From Bacteroidales bacterium UBA4353 (GTDB taxonomy: Bacteria; Bacteroidota; Bacteroidia; Bacteroidales; Paludibacteraceae): a DNA stretch of 24,399 bases. A model generated the notes under the pieces. That model saw nothing but the letters and a program-made list of their open reading frames with translations. It was not told the origin of the DNA and made no database searches. This document shows positions 22,752-24,399 of this stretch, piece after piece. Position 1 is the first letter of the stretch; each line of letters opens with the position of its first letter. Where the stretch lies: positions 1 through 24,399 of the forward strand of contig DGSV01000081.1 of the NCBI GenBank assembly GCA_002394025.1, in the 5' to 3' direction. The position numbers and the translations under genes are program-made.

Positions 22752-24399
22752 ATGAGCGACAAAAACAAAGATAAGCAAGGCGCAGAATTCGAAAATCAGG
22801 AACCGGAAGTCGAGAACACAGGCGCAGGAGCCGATGGTCAGAAACCGGAAGTCGAGAACACTGACGCAGGAGCCGATGGTCAGGAATTTGGCGGTATCGC
22901 TGAAGAGGGTGTCGCCACAGACCTTGACATGATGGATGGCGGAGATGGAACTTTACCGCCTGCACAGGGTAGTCAGGCGGCGCATTTCCGGGCATACGCC
23001 ACGCGTGATGAATCGAACCGCTATCATCTGACGGGTATGTACCAGAATTGGTTCATAGACTACGCTTCCTACGTAATTCTCGAGCGTGCGGTACCTGATC
23101 TCTACGATGGTCTAAAACCTGTGCAGCGCCGTATATTGCATGCCATGAGCCGCGTGGAAGATGGCAGATACAACAAGGTGGCTAACATCGTTGGTCAGGC
23201 TATGCAGTTTCACCCCCATGGTGATGCTTCCATCAAGGATGCCCTTGTTGGTTTAGGTCAGAAGGAACTGCTCATTGATTGCCAAGGCAACTGGGGTGAT
23301 ATAAGTACCGGTGCCGATGCCGCGGCGGCGAGGTATATAGAAGCGCGGTTATCGAAGTTCGCCCTTGAGGCGGTGTTTAACCCCAAAACCACACATTGGA
23401 AACTGAGTTATGACGGTCGCAACAAGGAACCCATAAACCTACCTATCAAGTTCCCTCTACTGCTCGCGCAAGGTGTTGAGGGAATAGCGGTAGGTCTCAA
23501 TTCTCTGATACTGCCTCATAACTTCAATGAGTTGTGCGATGCCTCTGTGGCATACCTGCGGGGTGAAGACTTCACGCTATATCCTGATTTCCTGACAGGC
23601 GGCGTGGTTGACGTGAGTCGCTATAATGATGGTCAGCGCGGTGGTGTGGTAAAGGTGCGCAGTAAAATATCAAAAGTTGATAACAAGACTTTGTCAATCC
23701 AGGAAGTTCCCTACGGCACCACGGTGCGCAAAATCATCGAGACAATCATCAAAGCCAATGAGCGCGGCAAGATAAAAATCCGCAAGATTGATGACCTGTC
23801 AGCAGACAAAGCTGAAATCCTGGTACACCTGCAACCTAACGTATCAAGCGACAAAACCATTGATGCCCTCTACGCTTTCACTGATTGCGAGGTAAGTATA
23901 TCTCCCAACTGCTGCGTGATAAAGGACAAAAGACCTATCTTCACCAATATCAGTGAACTGCTCAAGATATCCACGGACCATACCCGTCAACTGCTGCAGT
24001 GGGAGTTGGAAATACAAAAATCGGAGCTACAGGAGAAACTGCTCTTCATATCCCTCGAAAGACTATTCATCGAACAGCGTATCTATAAAGACAAGGAATT
24101 CGAGGACTCTCGTTCGCCTCAAGAGGCGATACGCCATATCGACAAGCGCATAGAGCCTTTCAAAAAAGACTTCTACCGCCCCATAACCGACGATGACCTG
24201 CTCAAACTTCTTGAGATAAAGATGTCGCGCATAACACGCTACGACAGCAAGAAAGCCGAGGAGCAGATAGTAGCGTTGAATAAGAAACTCAAGCAGACCG
24301 AGAAAGACCTCGCTCACATCGTTGACTATACCATAGCATGGTTTGAAAACCTCAAGCAGAAATATGGTGAGCAGCATCCGCGCCGCACCGAGATACGCA
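22752..24399 (+). CDS. parC: DNA topoisomerase IV / gyrase subunit A, 3'-truncated by window
   Basis: The frame is open from ATG 22752 to the window end, 549 codons. The product is the DNA-cleaving subunit of a type IIA topoisomerase, which decatenates or supercoils DNA. The family start region appears at YHLTGMYQNWFIDYASYVILERAVPDLYDGLKPVQRRILHAM, and the catalytic Tyr195 lies in AARYIEARLS. Numbering is about 73 residues beyond E. coli ParC Tyr120 because of an acidic N-terminal extension (residues 1 to about 75, rich in Glu, Gly, Asp) that contains a 14-residue tandem duplication. Only the breakage-reunion domain and part of the coiled coil are inside the window. I favour parC over gyrA by the Bacteroidales-type DYASYVILERAVPDL segment; this is not certain. 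Confidence 0.85.
   Translation, partial: MSDKNKDKQGAEFENQEPEVENTGAGADGQKPEVENTDAGADGQEFGGIAEEGVATDLDMMDGGDGTLPPAQGSQAAHFRAYATRDESNRYHLTGMYQNWFIDYASYVILERAVPDLYDGLKPVQRRILHAMSRVEDGRYNKVANIVGQAMQFHPHGDASIKDALVGLGQKELLIDCQGNWGDISTGADAAAARYIEARLSKFALEAVFNPKTTHWKLSYDGRNKEPINLPIKFPLLLAQGVEGIAVGLNSLILPHNFNELCDASVAYLRGEDFTLYPDFLTGGVVDVSRYNDGQRGGVVKVRSKISKVDNKTLSIQEVPYGTTVRKIIETIIKANERGKIKIRKIDDLSADKAEILVHLQPNVSSDKTIDALYAFTDCEVSISPNCCVIKDKRPIFTNISELLKISTDHTRQLLQWELEIQKSELQEKLLFISLERLFIEQRIYKDKEFEDSRSPQEAIRHIDKRIEPFKKDFYRPITDDDLLKLLEIKMSRITRYDSKKAEEQIVALNKKLKQTEKDLAHIVDYTIAWFENLKQKYGEQHPRRTEIR
22801..22886. repeat. 42-bp tandem duplication in the acidic N-terminal extension of ParC
   Basis: Two near-identical 42-bp units begin with AACCGGAAGTCGAGAACAC at 22801 and 22843 and encode QEPEVENTGAGADG and QKPEVENTDAGADG. 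The differences are few, so the duplication is recent. Confidence 0.9.

Overview
The window looks like part of a Bacteroidota chromosome, most likely order Bacteroidales (gut or rumen Prevotellaceae/Muribaculaceae type). The evidence is repeated TAnnTTTG -7 boxes with a TTG/TTTG element 19-20 bp upstream, A-rich leaders instead of Shine-Dalgarno sites, a 2-oxoglutarate:ferredoxin oxidoreductase pair, an acpP-fabF pair, a TonB-dependent receptor and a secreted protein with a type IX-sorting-like tail. Most genes are housekeeping or envelope genes; species cannot be fixed from this sequence alone.

Layout. 2-4251 (+): korA (5' end outside the window), korB and a 7TM-HD phosphohydrolase, in one operon. 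4252-4522: convergent gap packed with short-period tandem repeats (23, 9 and 8 bp). 4523-9889 (-): recQ, an orphan sensor histidine kinase and a TonB-dependent receptor, with overlapping coding ends; recQ has its own promoter over an 18-bp palindrome. 10071-12186 (-): a class-I cobalamin (B12) riboswitch with its promoter, then a long leader made largely of 9-bp and 7-bp repeat arrays, then a secreted protein with three tandem domains that I read as DUF4430/transcobalamin-C-like. 12290-14148 (+): acpP and fabF, closed by a terminator. 14214-14612 (+): a small GtrA-family membrane protein. 14638-16819 (-): a secreted NAGPA-like protein and a DASS/SLC13 anion transporter interrupted by an in-frame TGA. 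16919-18536 (-): a secreted Ser/Gly-rich protein with 129-bp repeats. 18651-19265 (+): a small lipoprotein. 19290-22604 (+): a UvrD/RecB-type helicase-nuclease. 22651-end (+): topoisomerase IV/gyrase subunit A, cut by the window end.

Best candidate for something new: the B12-riboswitch locus at 10071-12186. A riboswitch normally controls uptake or synthesis of cobalamin; here it controls a single secreted triple-repeat protein with no known neighbour. If the repeats are transcobalamin-like, it would be a surface or secreted corrinoid-capturing protein. Second in interest is the scatter of degenerate 7-, 8-, 9- and 23-bp tandem arrays, found in intergenic DNA, in the riboswitch leader and inside the TonB receptor gene.
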